Assembly (NCBI GenBank): GCA_019873685.1
Contig: JAIOAT010000010.1
Location: forward strand, 24,306 to 88,305
DNA length: 64,000 bases
Reading direction: 5' to 3'
From: Chloroflexota bacterium
Lineage (GTDB): Bacteria > Chloroflexota > Anaerolineae > Aggregatilineales > Ch27
Position 1 is the stretch's first letter, and every line of letters starts with the position of its first letter. The position numbers and the translations under genes are program-made. Shown here piece by piece: positions 1-9,635 of this stretch. A model generated the notes under the pieces. It ran no database searches. It was not told the DNA's origin and was given only the letters and a program-made list of their open reading frames with translations.

Positions 1-759
1 GGGACGCGACTTCTTGAGTCCTTTGGGCGCGGAAGGCTGCCCTGACCGGCCTGCTTTCTTTTCCCCGCCGAGGCCAAAAGGCCACGAGAACTTGAAGCGT
101 CCACCGTCTTCTTTACGTCCGCTGCCCGCCTGCTTCTGGCCTGTGGGTGCGGGGCCGATCGTGCGCGTAACGCTGGCGCGGCTGCTGCCGGAGGAAGGGC
201 GGTCGCCGCCGGGGAGCTTGCGGCGCAGCGCCTTCAGGCCGCCGCTGAGCCGTTCGCCCAGACCGGGGCCTGATCTGGCCTTGGGGGCAGGGGAAGGCTG
301 CCTGGACGTTTCGTTGCCGCTGCCGAAGCGGTTGAGCAACCCGCTGGGTTTGCTGCCAGATTGCTCCTGGTCGCGCCGTCCACCGGGTGGCGTGTAGCCG
401 CTGCCGCTGTAGCTCGATGATCCGCCGGGGCGGTAGGAGGACGAACTTCCGCTGCTGCCGTAGGACGACGATGAGCGGGCGCTATCCTGGGAGCTGCCAT
501 ACCCGCCGGGGCTGTAGCGCGAGCTACTGCCGTAAGCATTCGCGCCGCTACCGTAAGCGCCGCTGCCATAGGTCGTCTTGCTCCGAGACGAGGAGTCCTG
601 CTCTTCCGCTTCTTCCTCGTCCTCCAGGTAGGCGTCCTCGTCAACCTCGTCATCATCGCTGTGGTAAAACGGCGACGAGGAACCGGAACGGCCGGTGGCG
701 GGATAGTCATCGTCATCCGACGAACGGATGTTCCAGAGTGGGGGTTGTTTGTCGCTCAT
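1..759 (-). CDS. Partial (runs off left edge) Ser/Gly/Tyr-rich, probably disordered protein with an acidic N-terminal tract
   Basis: Manual reverse-strand translation from ATG at 759: MSDKQPPLWNIRSSDDDDYPATGRSGSSSPFYHSDDDEVDEDAYLEDEEEAEEQDSSSRSKTTYGSGAYGSGANAYGSSSRYSPGGYGSSQ...KGLKKSRP, stop-free to base 1. Missing from the ORF track because no stop lies in the window. Confidence 0.75.
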   Translation of the reverse strand, partial: MSDKQPPLWNIRSSDDDDYPATGRSGSSSPFYHSDDDEVDEDAYLEDEEEAEEQDSSSRSKTTYGSGAYGSGANAYGSSSRYSPGGYGSSQDSARSSSSYGSSGSSSSYRPGGSSSYSGSGYTPPGGRRDQEQSGSKPSGLLNRFGSGNETSRQPSPAPKARSGPGLGERLSGGLKALRRKLPGGDRPSSGSSRASVTRTIGPAPTGQKQAGSGRKEDGGRFKFSWPFGLGGEKKAGRSGQPSAPKGLKKSRP

Positions 760-897
760 GAATTCTGTCTATCAGTAAACCCTCAAACCTGCAAATCGGC
801 TGACGTCGTCCCGGGAAGGCGGTACGCAGAGCTTTCGGAAGCCCGCACGCTCTGCGAGGGATGGGCAGTAACGTGACACAGCATACCCCATTTATAC

Positions 898-935
898 CAC
901 AGCCCTGCGTCTGGGGGAAGTGACGCAGGGCTGTG
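898..935 (-). terminator. Strong hairpin downstream of lipA (13-bp perfect stem)
   Basis: cacagccctgcgt-(12 nt)-acgcagggctgtg, 3' of the lipA stop; no clear U tract. Confidence 0.6.
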
Positions 936-966
936 ATCAGAAAACTTGTTCGGGCAGCTGGGGTAG

Positions 967-1911
967 TCAGGCTTCCCGCAGGTGGATGTAGTCCAGTTTG
1001 CTGAGTTCGCGCACCTGCTCGGCGGCGCGATACGAAGAGCGCACCAGCGGGCCGCTTTCCACCCACTTGAAGCCCAGTTCGTAGCCGATCTGCTTGAGCT
1101 GGTCGAATTCTTCCGGGGTGTAGTAGCGCTCGATTGGCAGGTGCTGGCGGCTGGGCTGCAGGTACTGGCCGATTGTCAGGATGCTGACGCCCCAGGAGAC
1201 GAGGTCGCGCATGACCTCGACCACCTCGTCAAAAGTCTCGCCCAGCCCGACCATGATCCCGCTCTTGGTCAGGACGAGCGGGTCCATGGCGCGGGCGTTA
1301 CAGAGCGTCGCGCGCGCCCACTCGTAGCGATCCTGCGGCTGGACCTTGCGGAACAGACGCGGCACGGTTTCCACGTTGTGGTTGAGGATCTCCGGCTGGG
1401 CGTCCATGACGATCTTCAGGGCTTCCTCATTGCCTTTGAAGTCAGGGATGAGGACTTCAATGCTGCAGCCGGGGTGTACCTGGCGGATGCGGCGGATGAC
1501 CATGGCGAAGATCGGCGCGCCGCCGTCTTTGCGCTCATCGCGATTGACGCTGGTGATGACCACGTGACGGAGGTTCATCCGGCGGACGGCCTCAGCGATA
1601 CGATTGGGTTCCTGCCAGTCGATGGCCGCCGGTCGCCCGGTCTTGATGTCGCAGAAGCCACAGGAACGGGTACAGGTATCCCCCAGCATCAGGAAGGTCG
1701 ATGTGCCGGCCCCCCAGCATTCCCCGATGTTCGGGCACAGCGCCTCTTCGCAGACGGTGTTTAGCGCCTTGTTGCGCATCAGATGGCGCACCATCTCGTA
1801 GGTTTCCCCGGAAGGCGCGCGCACCTTGATCCAGGGGGGACGGCGCTTTGGCCGGGTTTCGTCATCTGCGGGGGGATCAGTGATGTTGTTGATGTCGATC
1901 CTGGAAGACAC
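967..1911 (-). CDS. lipA: Lipoyl synthase (radical SAM)
   Basis: [41 protein letters not shown]: the LipA auxiliary cluster cysteines plus the radical-SAM CxxxCxxC. Confidence 0.97.
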   Translation of the reverse strand: MSSRIDINNITDPPADDETRPKRRPPWIKVRAPSGETYEMVRHLMRNKALNTVCEEALCPNIGECWGAGTSTFLMLGDTCTRSCGFCDIKTGRPAAIDWQEPNRIAEAVRRMNLRHVVITSVNRDERKDGGAPIFAMVIRRIRQVHPGCSIEVLIPDFKGNEEALKIVMDAQPEILNHNVETVPRLFRKVQPQDRYEWARATLCNARAMDPLVLTKSGIMVGLGETFDEVVEVMRDLVSWGVSILTIGQYLQPSRQHLPIERYYTPEEFDQLKQIGYELGFKWVESGPLVRSSYRAAEQVRELSKLDYIHLREA

Positions 1912-1931
1912 GCATTTCTCCCATGCAGGTG

Positions 1932-2687
1932 TTAGTGGTCACTGGAGGACTGTCCGGCGGAATTGTCGGCTGCCTGTTCCAGCCGGCGCAACCAGCCGGG
2001 TAGCAGCTTGCGGGCAATGGCAAAGCCGATCGATAGCCCGACGATGGTGACCACAGAGGCAATGGCTACCATTATATCGAGTTTTTGCTGAACAACATTA
2101 GAAATAATGCCCGCGCCGAGGGCTGAGCCGACCATCACGCTGGGGATGCGCATCACACCGAGCAGGATCAGGGTGAAGGGCAACGATACACCAGCCGAAC
2201 CGGCGACGAAATAGGCCACGTCGCCGGTCAGCATGTTAACAGCAACCAGCGACCAGGGCTGTCGCTTGATCAGTTTGACCAGGCGCCAGGGGGCGTCCAG
2301 CAGGTTCGGGAAGCGCCGGACGATCTCCTCCAGGCTCAGGCGGCGGACGATCAGGTAGATGACCAGCCCGCTGCCGGACGCCGAGAGGGTGGAGAGGAAG
2401 TTGGTTTCCCAGAAGCCAAAGGTTGCCCCGCCGATGATGTCCAGGGGCGCGCCCGGCAGCCAGGGAACAAACATCTGGGCGCAGTACAGGCCAATGTAGA
2501 TCAGCACGCCCCAGGCTCCCGCCGCCTCAATGCTGCTCTGCAGCCGTTGTTGATCGGCGATGGCCGGGGCCAGGATGAAGTACAGGGCGATGGAAACCGC
2601 CACATAGGCGGCCATCGCGATCAGGCGCCAGCGCACCTGTTGCGGTTGTTCAGGGGCTGGCTCAGGCGGTTGTACCGGTTTGACCAT
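1932..2687 (-). CDS. VTT/SNARE-associated (TVP38/TMEM64, DedA-like) membrane protein
   Basis: [20 protein letters not shown]-type core motif and several TM segments. Confidence 0.85.
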   Translation of the reverse strand: MVKPVQPPEPAPEQPQQVRWRLIAMAAYVAVSIALYFILAPAIADQQRLQSSIEAAGAWGVLIYIGLYCAQMFVPWLPGAPLDIIGGATFGFWETNFLSTLSASGSGLVIYLIVRRLSLEEIVRRFPNLLDAPWRLVKLIKRQPWSLVAVNMLTGDVAYFVAGSAGVSLPFTLILLGVMRIPSVMVGSALGAGIISNVVQQKLDIMVAIASVVTIVGLSIGFAIARKLLPGWLRRLEQAADNSAGQSSSDH

Positions 2688-2731
2688 GGAATTCCCCGGC
2701 GGACGCGTGCAACCTGTGGATCAGCGCCGCG

Positions 2732-2980
2732 TCAGTCCAGTGTCAGGTGCGTTTTGTCGCAGTAGGGCGGGGTGTGCGTGTGCTTGCAGCGACACAGCTT
2801 AACCCGCTGCTGGCGCTCGATGGTGAACTCCAGCGGGCTGAAAAGCCCTTCCTGGCGGTGCGAACCGTCACAGAACGGCTGATCCTGGGACTTTCCGCAG
2901 CGGCAAAACCAGTATGTTCCCGGTTCAAGCTCCAGCGTCACCGGTGTCTTGAAGGGGATTTCGGGTTTAGGCTCGGCCAT
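2732..2980 (-). CDS. Dual CDGSH iron-sulfur domain protein
   Basis: Two motifs, CRCGKSQDQPFCDGSH and CRCKHTHTPPYCDKTH; start chosen at MAEPKPEIPF. Confidence 0.9.
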   Translation of the reverse strand: MAEPKPEIPFKTPVTLELEPGTYWFCRCGKSQDQPFCDGSHRQEGLFSPLEFTIERQQRVKLCRCKHTHTPPYCDKTHLTLD

Positions 2981-3293
2981 CGATCGTCTGCTCCGTCCAG
3001 CGGCGTGACTTTCTCCGAAGTCATGCCGGTATAGAGAGGCGCTTCTAGCCTGCAAGCATAGCAGATTTGGCCAACCCTGTCATGGCCTTTCGGTGCTGGC
3101 GGCAGGTAAGCCCGGCGAGCCAGATGGCTGGTAGGCCAGCAGTGTAGCACAGTTGAGCCTACCGAATGGTGGCATCCCGAGGACGCGCCGAGGGCAGTTT
3201 GTCGCCCGTGCCACAATCGGTACAATTCGGGGTAGGCTGCCGCGCAGTGCTGGTCGGTGATTGTGGCTCAGGCAGCGCTGCCCGGTGGGACTG

Positions 3294-4376
3294 ATGATGA
3301 ATCCTTTTGCTGCTGATTTGCTGCGCTGGTTCCGTGCCAATGGGGCAGACCTCCCCTGGCGGCGCGTGCGCGATCCGTACACGGTCTGGGTGTCGGAGAT
3401 CATGCTTCAGCAGACACAGGTGCAGACCGTGATCGGCTACTTCGAGCGTTTTGTGGCACGTTTTCCTACGGTCGCGGCACTGGCCGCGGCGCCGCTGGAT
3501 GAGGTGCTGAAACTGTGGGAAGGGCTGGGCTATTACGGGCGGGCGCGCAGCTTACACCGCGCCGCGCAGGAGGTGATGGCTCGCTGGGGCGGTATCCTGC
3601 CGCGCACGGCCCGCGACCTGCAGACGCTGCCAGGGATTGGTCGCTATACCGCCGCTGCTATCGCCAGCCTGGCCTACGGCGAAGACGTGGCTGTCCTTGA
3701 TGGTAATGTGATCCGCATTCTGACACGGCTGTACAATATCACTGATGATGTCGCGCAAGCCGCCACGGTGGAGCGGTTGTGGGCACTGGCCGGGTCACTG
3801 GTGCCGCCAGGGGAAGCCGGTCCATACAACGAGGCGCTGATGGAACTGGGCCGCGTGATCTGCCGGTCGCGCCGCCCGGCCTGCGGACAGTGCCCGTTGC
3901 AGGGTCACTGCCAGGCTTACCAGGCCGGCGTACAGGATCAGCGTCCGGTGAAGAGCCGCCGCGCCGCGATCCCGCACTACTATGTGGCGGCAGGGGTGAT
4001 CTCCGGGGCGCAGCAGGATCGTTTTCTGATCGCCCGTCGTCCGCCCGGCGGCCTGCTGGGTGGGCTGTGGGAATTTCCGGGCGGCAAGCAGGAAGACGGC
4101 GAAACCCTTCCGGAGACGCTGGCGCGCGAGCTGAAGGAAGAGCTGGGCATCACCGTGGAAGTAGGCGAGTTTGTGGTGCGGGTGAGGCATGCTTTCACGC
4201 ACTTCCGGATCACACTCGACGCCTATCGTTGCCGCCATGTCGCCGGGGAACCGCGCGCGCTGGGGGTGGCGGATTTCGCCTGGGTGACGCTGGAGGAGAT
4301 GGCTGGTTATGCATTTGGCAAGGCGGACCGGCAGATCATCGCCGCGCTACAGGCGCAAGCCGGGCGGTTGCTGTGA
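3294..4376 (+). CDS. mutY: A/G-specific adenine glycosylase (HhH-GPD, 4Fe-4S, C-terminal NUDIX-like domain)
   Basis: WVSEIMLQQTQVQTVIGYFERF, LPGIGRYTAAAIAS, C-x6-C-x2-C-x5-C (CRSRRPACGQCPLQGHC), and WEFPGGKQEDGET. Confidence 0.95.
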   Translation: MMNPFAADLLRWFRANGADLPWRRVRDPYTVWVSEIMLQQTQVQTVIGYFERFVARFPTVAALAAAPLDEVLKLWEGLGYYGRARSLHRAAQEVMARWGGILPRTARDLQTLPGIGRYTAAAIASLAYGEDVAVLDGNVIRILTRLYNITDDVAQAATVERLWALAGSLVPPGEAGPYNEALMELGRVICRSRRPACGQCPLQGHCQAYQAGVQDQRPVKSRRAAIPHYYVAAGVISGAQQDRFLIARRPPGGLLGGLWEFPGGKQEDGETLPETLARELKEELGITVEVGEFVVRVRHAFTHFRITLDAYRCRHVAGEPRALGVADFAWVTLEEMAGYAFGKADRQIIAALQAQAGRLL

Positions 4377-4403
4377 TGGCCGGGTGATGGAAGGTAGAGC
4401 CGG

Positions 4404-5120
4404 ATGAACGAACAGCACCCGACACTGGTGCTCTTTGACATCGACGGCACGCTGCTGGCCTCCGATAGCGCAGGCCGCGCGGCCTTTGAACTGGCGCTGG
4501 CTGAACTGTTCCATCTGTCGCACGCGATGGACGGGATCAGCTTTGCCGGGTCGACAGACTGGCGCATCCTGGAGCAGGTGCTGTTGCCGGCGGGCTATAG
4601 CCGGGCTGAGGTGGCGGCCAGTGTACCGGCCTTTGCCGAGGCGCTGGCGCGCCATTTGCAGGCCATCATCCCCCGTTACCGGGTGCGAGCGCTGCCCGGC
4701 ACGCTGGCACTGGTCGAAGCGCTGGCTGTCGATCCACGGGCGCGGCTGGGGCTGGTGACCGGGAATATGGCGCTGTCGGTGCCGATCAAGTTGCGGGCGG
4801 CGGGGTTTGACCCGGCGCACTTCCCGGTTGGGGCATATGGACACGAAGCAGCGGATCGGAACGCCCTGCCGCCGCTGGCCGTGAGCCGGGCGCGGGCTTA
4901 CTGGCGGCAGGACTTCCCCCCGGAGCGGATCGTGATTGTCGGGGATACCGCCAATGATGTCATCTGTGCGCGTTCGGTGGGGGGGCGGGCGCTGGCCGTG
5001 CTGACCGGTCCGGCCAGCCGCGAAGAAGTGGCACGGGAAAAACCCTATGCGATCCTGGAGGATCTGGCCGATCGCCGGGCCGTAGAGGCGATCCTGTTCG
5101 GGGAGGGCGGAGATGGCTGA
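4404..5120 (+). CDS. HAD-superfamily hydrolase
   Basis: LFDIDGTLLASDSAGR, VTGNM, IVIVGDTANDVICAR. Confidence 0.9.
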   Translation: MNEQHPTLVLFDIDGTLLASDSAGRAAFELALAELFHLSHAMDGISFAGSTDWRILEQVLLPAGYSRAEVAASVPAFAEALARHLQAIIPRYRVRALPGTLALVEALAVDPRARLGLVTGNMALSVPIKLRAAGFDPAHFPVGAYGHEAADRNALPPLAVSRARAYWRQDFPPERIVIVGDTANDVICARSVGGRALAVLTGPASREEVAREKPYAILEDLADRRAVEAILFGEGGDG

Positions 5121-6363
5121 CCAAGAGCAAAAACAGGAGGCCGCGCTGTGGCTGGAACGGGGCGTCGCCGCGTTGCGTGCGGGCGATGTCCGGCTGGCGC
5201 GGGAGTGTCTGGTCAGGGTCACGGAACTGGACCCTGGCAACGTGGATGCCTGGCTGTACCTCACGGCGACCACCCGCGATCTACAGAAACGCCGCCTGTT
5301 GCTGCAGAAGGCGCTGGCTATCGCCCCGAACCATGCCCAGGCCCGGCAGGTGCTGGCACAGATCGACCGGCAACTTGCCAGCCAGCAGCGGCCAGCGGAA
5401 CCACCAACCGCTGCCAGCGCACCGCCAGCGGGGCCTGCTGTGACGGTTGAGGAAGCTCCTGCTACAGGGACTGCTATTCCGTCTGACCGCTGCCCCAGCT
5501 GCGGCGCAGTGCTGCGCCCTGACGAGCGCACCGGCAATATGGTCTGCATTTTCTGCGGTTACGGCATGACCGAGGAACGCCTGCCCACCCTGGAGATCAA
5601 CCGGGTGTATCCGGAGCGCCCGTGGCCGGATGGTCAGACGGCTCGCCACTGTCTGACCTGTGAGGCGGTCAGCCTCCTGCCGGTGGGTATGCCGCCGGAG
5701 ACGCCGTGCCCGATCTGCATGCAGGGTGTGTTTGAGGTGATCGAGGTCGGGACGCCGTTTCCTGATACCTATCTCCCGTTCCAGGTGGATGAAACGCGCG
5801 CGCTTGCCGCCCTGGAAGCGGTGGAGGTTGGCGGCGTGCTGCGCCTGTTGCAGGGCAGACGGGAGATCGCCCCGCTGCGACCGGTGCTGTTGCCTATCTG
5901 GTTGTTTGAGGGGCTGGGCGTCATCGAAGCGACCGGCGAGGCAGAACTGGAGACTGTCACTCAATCGTTTACCGACCTGGTGGTGTATGGTATCCGCCAG
6001 CTGGAAACGCCGCTGCTGCAGTTGCTGACAAGCGTCCCGCTGGATAATGCGGAACCATGCCCGCTGGAAATCCGTGACGACACGCTCGTGTTCACGATAC
6101 TGCCGGGCGTCTCCCTGCCGGTGGCCGGGCAGGAAGCCCACGCCCGGATGCTTAACGCGCTGCGGCGCCGGGCGGCGGAACGCCAGGCAGGGCAGGGCGC
6201 GACGGCTGTCCGCAGCGTGGTGCGCGATCTCTGGGTGCGCCAGATGATGCTGCCTGCCTGGATCACGGAAGTGCGGGTGGGCGGGCGGCAATACGTCGGG
6301 CTGGTCAACGGATACTCTGGCCGCGCCGCGCTGGGGGAACTGCTGCGGAGGGGGCGGCGCTGA
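5113..6363 (+). CDS. TPR-like N-terminus plus two zinc-ribbon-like motifs; function unknown
   Basis: TPR-like ALWLERGVAALRAGDVRLARECLVRVTELDPGNVDAWLYL; CPSCGAVLRPDERTGNMVCIFCGYG and CLTCEAVSLLPVGMPPETPCPIC. Confidence 0.75.
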   Translation: MADQEQKQEAALWLERGVAALRAGDVRLARECLVRVTELDPGNVDAWLYLTATTRDLQKRRLLLQKALAIAPNHAQARQVLAQIDRQLASQQRPAEPPTAASAPPAGPAVTVEEAPATGTAIPSDRCPSCGAVLRPDERTGNMVCIFCGYGMTEERLPTLEINRVYPERPWPDGQTARHCLTCEAVSLLPVGMPPETPCPICMQGVFEVIEVGTPFPDTYLPFQVDETRALAALEAVEVGGVLRLLQGRREIAPLRPVLLPIWLFEGLGVIEATGEAELETVTQSFTDLVVYGIRQLETPLLQLLTSVPLDNAEPCPLEIRDDTLVFTILPGVSLPVAGQEAHARMLNALRRRAAERQAGQGATAVRSVVRDLWVRQMMLPAWITEVRVGGRQYVGLVNGYSGRAALGELLRRGRR

Positions 6364-6375
6364 TCGCCGCTGGCT

Positions 6376-7554
6376 ATGCGGGTTCTGCATGTTGTCCCCT
6401 ATTACGCACCGGCATGGGGATTCGGTGGTGTCGTACGGGCGGTGCACGGCCTGGCGGGGGCGTTGGCCGCTCAGGGGCATGCCGTGACCGTGCTGACAAC
6501 CGACGCTGGCGATCGGGGGCAACGCCTGCCGGTGCGCGAGGAAGTGCTGGATGGCGTGCGGGTGCTGCGTTGCCGCAACCTCTTGCCAGCATTGCGGAAG
6601 CTCAACCTGTCCTCGCCAGCAGGGATGGGCGCTGCACTGCGGTCGAGTCTGCCTGACGCTGACATCCTGCACCTTCATGAGTTTCGGACAGTCGAGAATC
6701 TGTGGGCGCTGGCGTTGACCGGACGCGGCAGCCCGCCGGTGGTGCTGAGTCCACACGGCACGCTGGGCTATGGCGCCGGGCGGCGCTGGATCAAGCGCGG
6801 CTGGGACGCTCTGGCCGGGCGCTGGAGCGCCCGGCGGATCGACCATGTGGCCGCGCTGACGGCGGATGAAGCCGCCGGAGTGCGCGCGCTGTGGCAGCAG
6901 TTCGGAATCGCTTTGCCGGATCACGCGGTGAGCGTCATCCCGAATGGCGTGAACCCGGCGGAATTCGCCGATCTGCCGGAACGCGGTGGGTTTCGGACGC
7001 GGTGGGGAATACCGCTGGAAGCGCCGCTGGTGCTCTTTATGGGCCGCCTGCACAGGCGCAAGGGGGCGCATCTGCTGGTGGAGGCGCTGACTCTGTTGCC
7101 GCAGGCGTGGCTGGCGGTGGTTGGGCCGGATGAAGGGGAGCTGGCGGGCTTGCAGGCGCTGGCTCAGCAACGCGGTGTAGCTGACCGGGCAGTATTCACC
7201 GGTCTGCTGACCGGCGCCGATAAGCTGGCTGCTCTGGCTGATGCTGCTGTGCTGGCCCTCCCGGCGGTGGGAGAAGGGTTGCCGATGGTCGTGCTGGAGG
7301 CGATGGCTGCCGGGCTGCCGGTGGCGATCAGCGATGAATGCCACCTACCGGAAGCCATCCAGGCCGGAGCCGGGGTGCGGCTGGAGCCGCTGGAAGCCGC
7401 GACGATTGCGGCTGCGCTCGGCCCGCTGCTGGCTGACCCGGCGCGGCGGGAAGCTATGGGGCGCGCTGCGCGGGCGCTGGTGGCGGAGCGTTTCACCTGG
7501 GATCGTGTCGCAGCAGCGATGGCCGCCGTGTATCAGCGCCTGCAGCGGGGGTAA
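6376..7554 (+). CDS. Glycosyltransferase family 4
   Basis: HVVPYYAPAWGFGGVVRAV, ...VIPNGVNPAEF, LFMGRLHRRKGAHLLVEAL, EGLPMVVLEAMAAGLPV. Confidence 0.9.
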   Translation: MRVLHVVPYYAPAWGFGGVVRAVHGLAGALAAQGHAVTVLTTDAGDRGQRLPVREEVLDGVRVLRCRNLLPALRKLNLSSPAGMGAALRSSLPDADILHLHEFRTVENLWALALTGRGSPPVVLSPHGTLGYGAGRRWIKRGWDALAGRWSARRIDHVAALTADEAAGVRALWQQFGIALPDHAVSVIPNGVNPAEFADLPERGGFRTRWGIPLEAPLVLFMGRLHRRKGAHLLVEALTLLPQAWLAVVGPDEGELAGLQALAQQRGVADRAVFTGLLTGADKLAALADAAVLALPAVGEGLPMVVLEAMAAGLPVAISDECHLPEAIQAGAGVRLEPLEAATIAAALGPLLADPARREAMGRAARALVAERFTWDRVAAAMAAVYQRLQRG

Positions 7555-7562
7555 GCCGGGTC

Positions 7563-8345
7563 ATGCCGCGAATTGGGCTGGCGGATGGAACACTGTGGTA
7601 TGCCCGTCATGAAGGGCCGGCTGCGGTGTATCCGCCATTGCTGCTCCTGCATGGCGCGGGCGGTTCCCACCAGGATTGGCCTGTGGCGCTGCGTCGCCTT
7701 TCCGGCCCGACACGGCTGATTCCCGATCTGGCCGGGCACGGGCGCAGCACAGCGCCAGTGCGCCGATCGATCGCGGCGCATGCCGCCGATATGTTCACCC
7801 TGCTGGACGCTCTGGCGTTGCCTGCGGTGGTGGTTGTGGGGCATAGCATGGGCGGGGCGGTGGCCCTGCAGATGGCGCTGAAAGACGCCGGACGTGTGCG
7901 CGGGCTGGTGCTTGTTGCGACCGGTGCGCACCTGCCGCTTGCGCCGGGCCTCTGGCTTGCGCCTGATGGCGAGGGGATCACGGCGGCGTTGCAGGCCCGG
8001 ATGTGGGCAGGGGCCGCTCCGGCGGCGCTGCGCCAGCGTGGTCTGACCCGCCTGGCAGCGGTCGATCCGGAGGTTCTGCGGGCTGATCTGGCAGCCTGTG
8101 CGCAGTTTGACGTCCGCGCTGAACTGGGCAGGATCAATGCCCCGGCGCTGGTGATTGGTGGGACGGCTGATTGTATCGCACCGCTGGCGCTCAGCGAGGC
8201 GCTGGCGGCGGGGCTGCCCGGCGCGGAACTGATCGCTGTGGCGGGCGGCGGGCACATGCTCACGCTGGAGCAGCCGGAGGTTGTGGCTGGAGCCATTCTG
8301 CGCTGGTTGAGGGCGTGGTTCCCGGCGCCCGGCAACCTGTTCTGA
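7563..8345 (+). CDS. Alpha/beta-fold hydrolase
   Basis: LLLHGAGGSHQDW, VVVGHSMGGAVALQMAL nucleophile elbow, C-terminal GGGHMLTLEQPE His region. Confidence 0.9.
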   Translation: MPRIGLADGTLWYARHEGPAAVYPPLLLLHGAGGSHQDWPVALRRLSGPTRLIPDLAGHGRSTAPVRRSIAAHAADMFTLLDALALPAVVVVGHSMGGAVALQMALKDAGRVRGLVLVATGAHLPLAPGLWLAPDGEGITAALQARMWAGAAPAALRQRGLTRLAAVDPEVLRADLAACAQFDVRAELGRINAPALVIGGTADCIAPLALSEALAAGLPGAELIAVAGGGHMLTLEQPEVVAGAILRWLRAWFPAPGNLF

Positions 8346-8360
8346 GGGGGATTGATTGCC

Positions 8361-8807
8361 ATGCGGAAACTGGAACTGGCGCTGGAACTGCTGTCAACGC
8401 TGCGGGCGCTGCCCCGCGTGGCTCATCAGCAACGGGTGGCCGCCTACGAGGTCAGCGGGCCGGTCACCGTCTATGTCCGGGCGGATCACAGCCGGGTGAC
8501 CGTGCGGCGAACGCTGCAGCCGCATGTGCAGATTGTGGGTGAATTGCGTCAGGCATTCGGTTGGGAATGGGTGACCGAGCGCGACGAGGCCGGGATTTAT
8601 GTCGTGCTCAAACGCCGTCCGCTGGTCGGGGCGCTGGCTTCCGCTGACCTGACGCTGATCGTGCCGCCAGACGCTTACCTGGTCTTTCATCTGACGCCGG
8701 GCAGTGTGCATCTGGATGATTTTGTGGGTCGGCTGTCTGTGGCCAGCCTGGATGAGGGCGGCGTGCAGCAGGCTCCCGAGGGCGACGACCGTTTGCCGGG
8801 CGGCTGA
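8361..8807 (+). CDS. Hypothetical protein
   Basis: Open frame in a colinear gene run; ATG at 8361 (upstream TTG at 8352 possible). No recognised motif. Confidence 0.55.
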   Translation: MRKLELALELLSTLRALPRVAHQQRVAAYEVSGPVTVYVRADHSRVTVRRTLQPHVQIVGELRQAFGWEWVTERDEAGIYVVLKRRPLVGALASADLTLIVPPDAYLVFHLTPGSVHLDDFVGRLSVASLDEGGVQQAPEGDDRLPGG

Positions 8808-8836
8808 TTGTGCCCGCCGGGCGCTGACTCTATAAT
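8808..8836 (+). promoter_or_regulatory. Putative sigma70-like promoter for the ParA-family gene
   Basis: TTGTGC (8808-8813), 17-nt spacer, TATAAT (8831-8836). Confidence 0.55.
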
Positions 8837-8873
8837 CCCGTATGGGGCTGACTGCAGTGCGGGTGAGGGGGAT

Positions 8874-9635
8874 ATGGTCCGAAAACTGGTGGTTGCCAAC
8901 CAGAAGGGCGGGGTAGGCAAGACTGCCGTCGCAATCAATCTGGGGGCAGCCCTGGTAGAGCAAGGGCGGCGGGTGCTACTGCTTGATCTGGACCCGCAGG
9001 CAGGTCTGACGGCGTCACTGGGCATTGACCCCTATACTGAGCGGCGTGGTATGTATGCCCTGCTGACCCGCCAGGACGTTACGCCTGCACAGGTGACGCT
9101 GCACGCTTCCGATGGGCTGGCGGTCATCCCGGCCAGCCTGGAACTGGCGGCGCTGGAATCGCGGCTGGGCACCGGGCAGAGCGCTGTCTTCCGGCTGCGA
9201 GAAGCGCTCGGACGCGCGGCATTGCCATTTGACTACCTGATCATCGACACACCGCCAAGCCTGGGCATCCTGACGGCCAACGCGCTGATCGCCGCTGATG
9301 AAGTGCTGATCGCCGTGCAGGCGCAGTATCTGGCCATGCGGGGCGTGCGCGCCCTGCTGGATACCCTCGGCCATGTCCGCAGGCGGCTCAACCCGGCGCT
9401 GGCCCTGGCGGGCGTGCTGGTCACCATGTATTGCCCGGATTCACTCCATGCCCGCGAGGCGCTTGAGGAAATCAGGACGGTATTCCCCGGGGAGACGTTT
9501 CAGACGGTCATTCCCGATAGCGAGGCGGTCATGGAATCGCCGGTTGCCGGTCAGTCAGTGTTGACCTACGCTCCCGACGATCCTGCGGCGCAGGCTTACC
9601 GCGCTCTGGCCAGGGAGATCATGGCTCATGAGTGA
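8874..9635 (+). CDS. ParA/Soj-family ATPase
   Basis: VVANQKGGVGKTAVAINLGAAL deviant Walker A, LLLDLDPQAGLT, LIIDTPPSLGILT. Confidence 0.93.
   Translation: MVRKLVVANQKGGVGKTAVAINLGAALVEQGRRVLLLDLDPQAGLTASLGIDPYTERRGMYALLTRQDVTPAQVTLHASDGLAVIPASLELAALESRLGTGQSAVFRLREALGRAALPFDYLIIDTPPSLGILTANALIAADEVLIAVQAQYLAMRGVRALLDTLGHVRRRLNPALALAGVLVTMYCPDSLHAREALEEIRTVFPGETFQTVIPDSEAVMESPVAGQSVLTYAPDDPAAQAYRALAREIMAHE

Noticed and set aside
4347-5549. 400-aa minus-strand ORF
   Set aside because: Shadow of the HAD hydrolase and TPR genes; no domain.
5281-7344. 687-aa minus-strand ORF (Gln/His/Arg-rich)
   Set aside because: Shadow of the zinc-ribbon and GT4 genes; composition typical of antisense translation.
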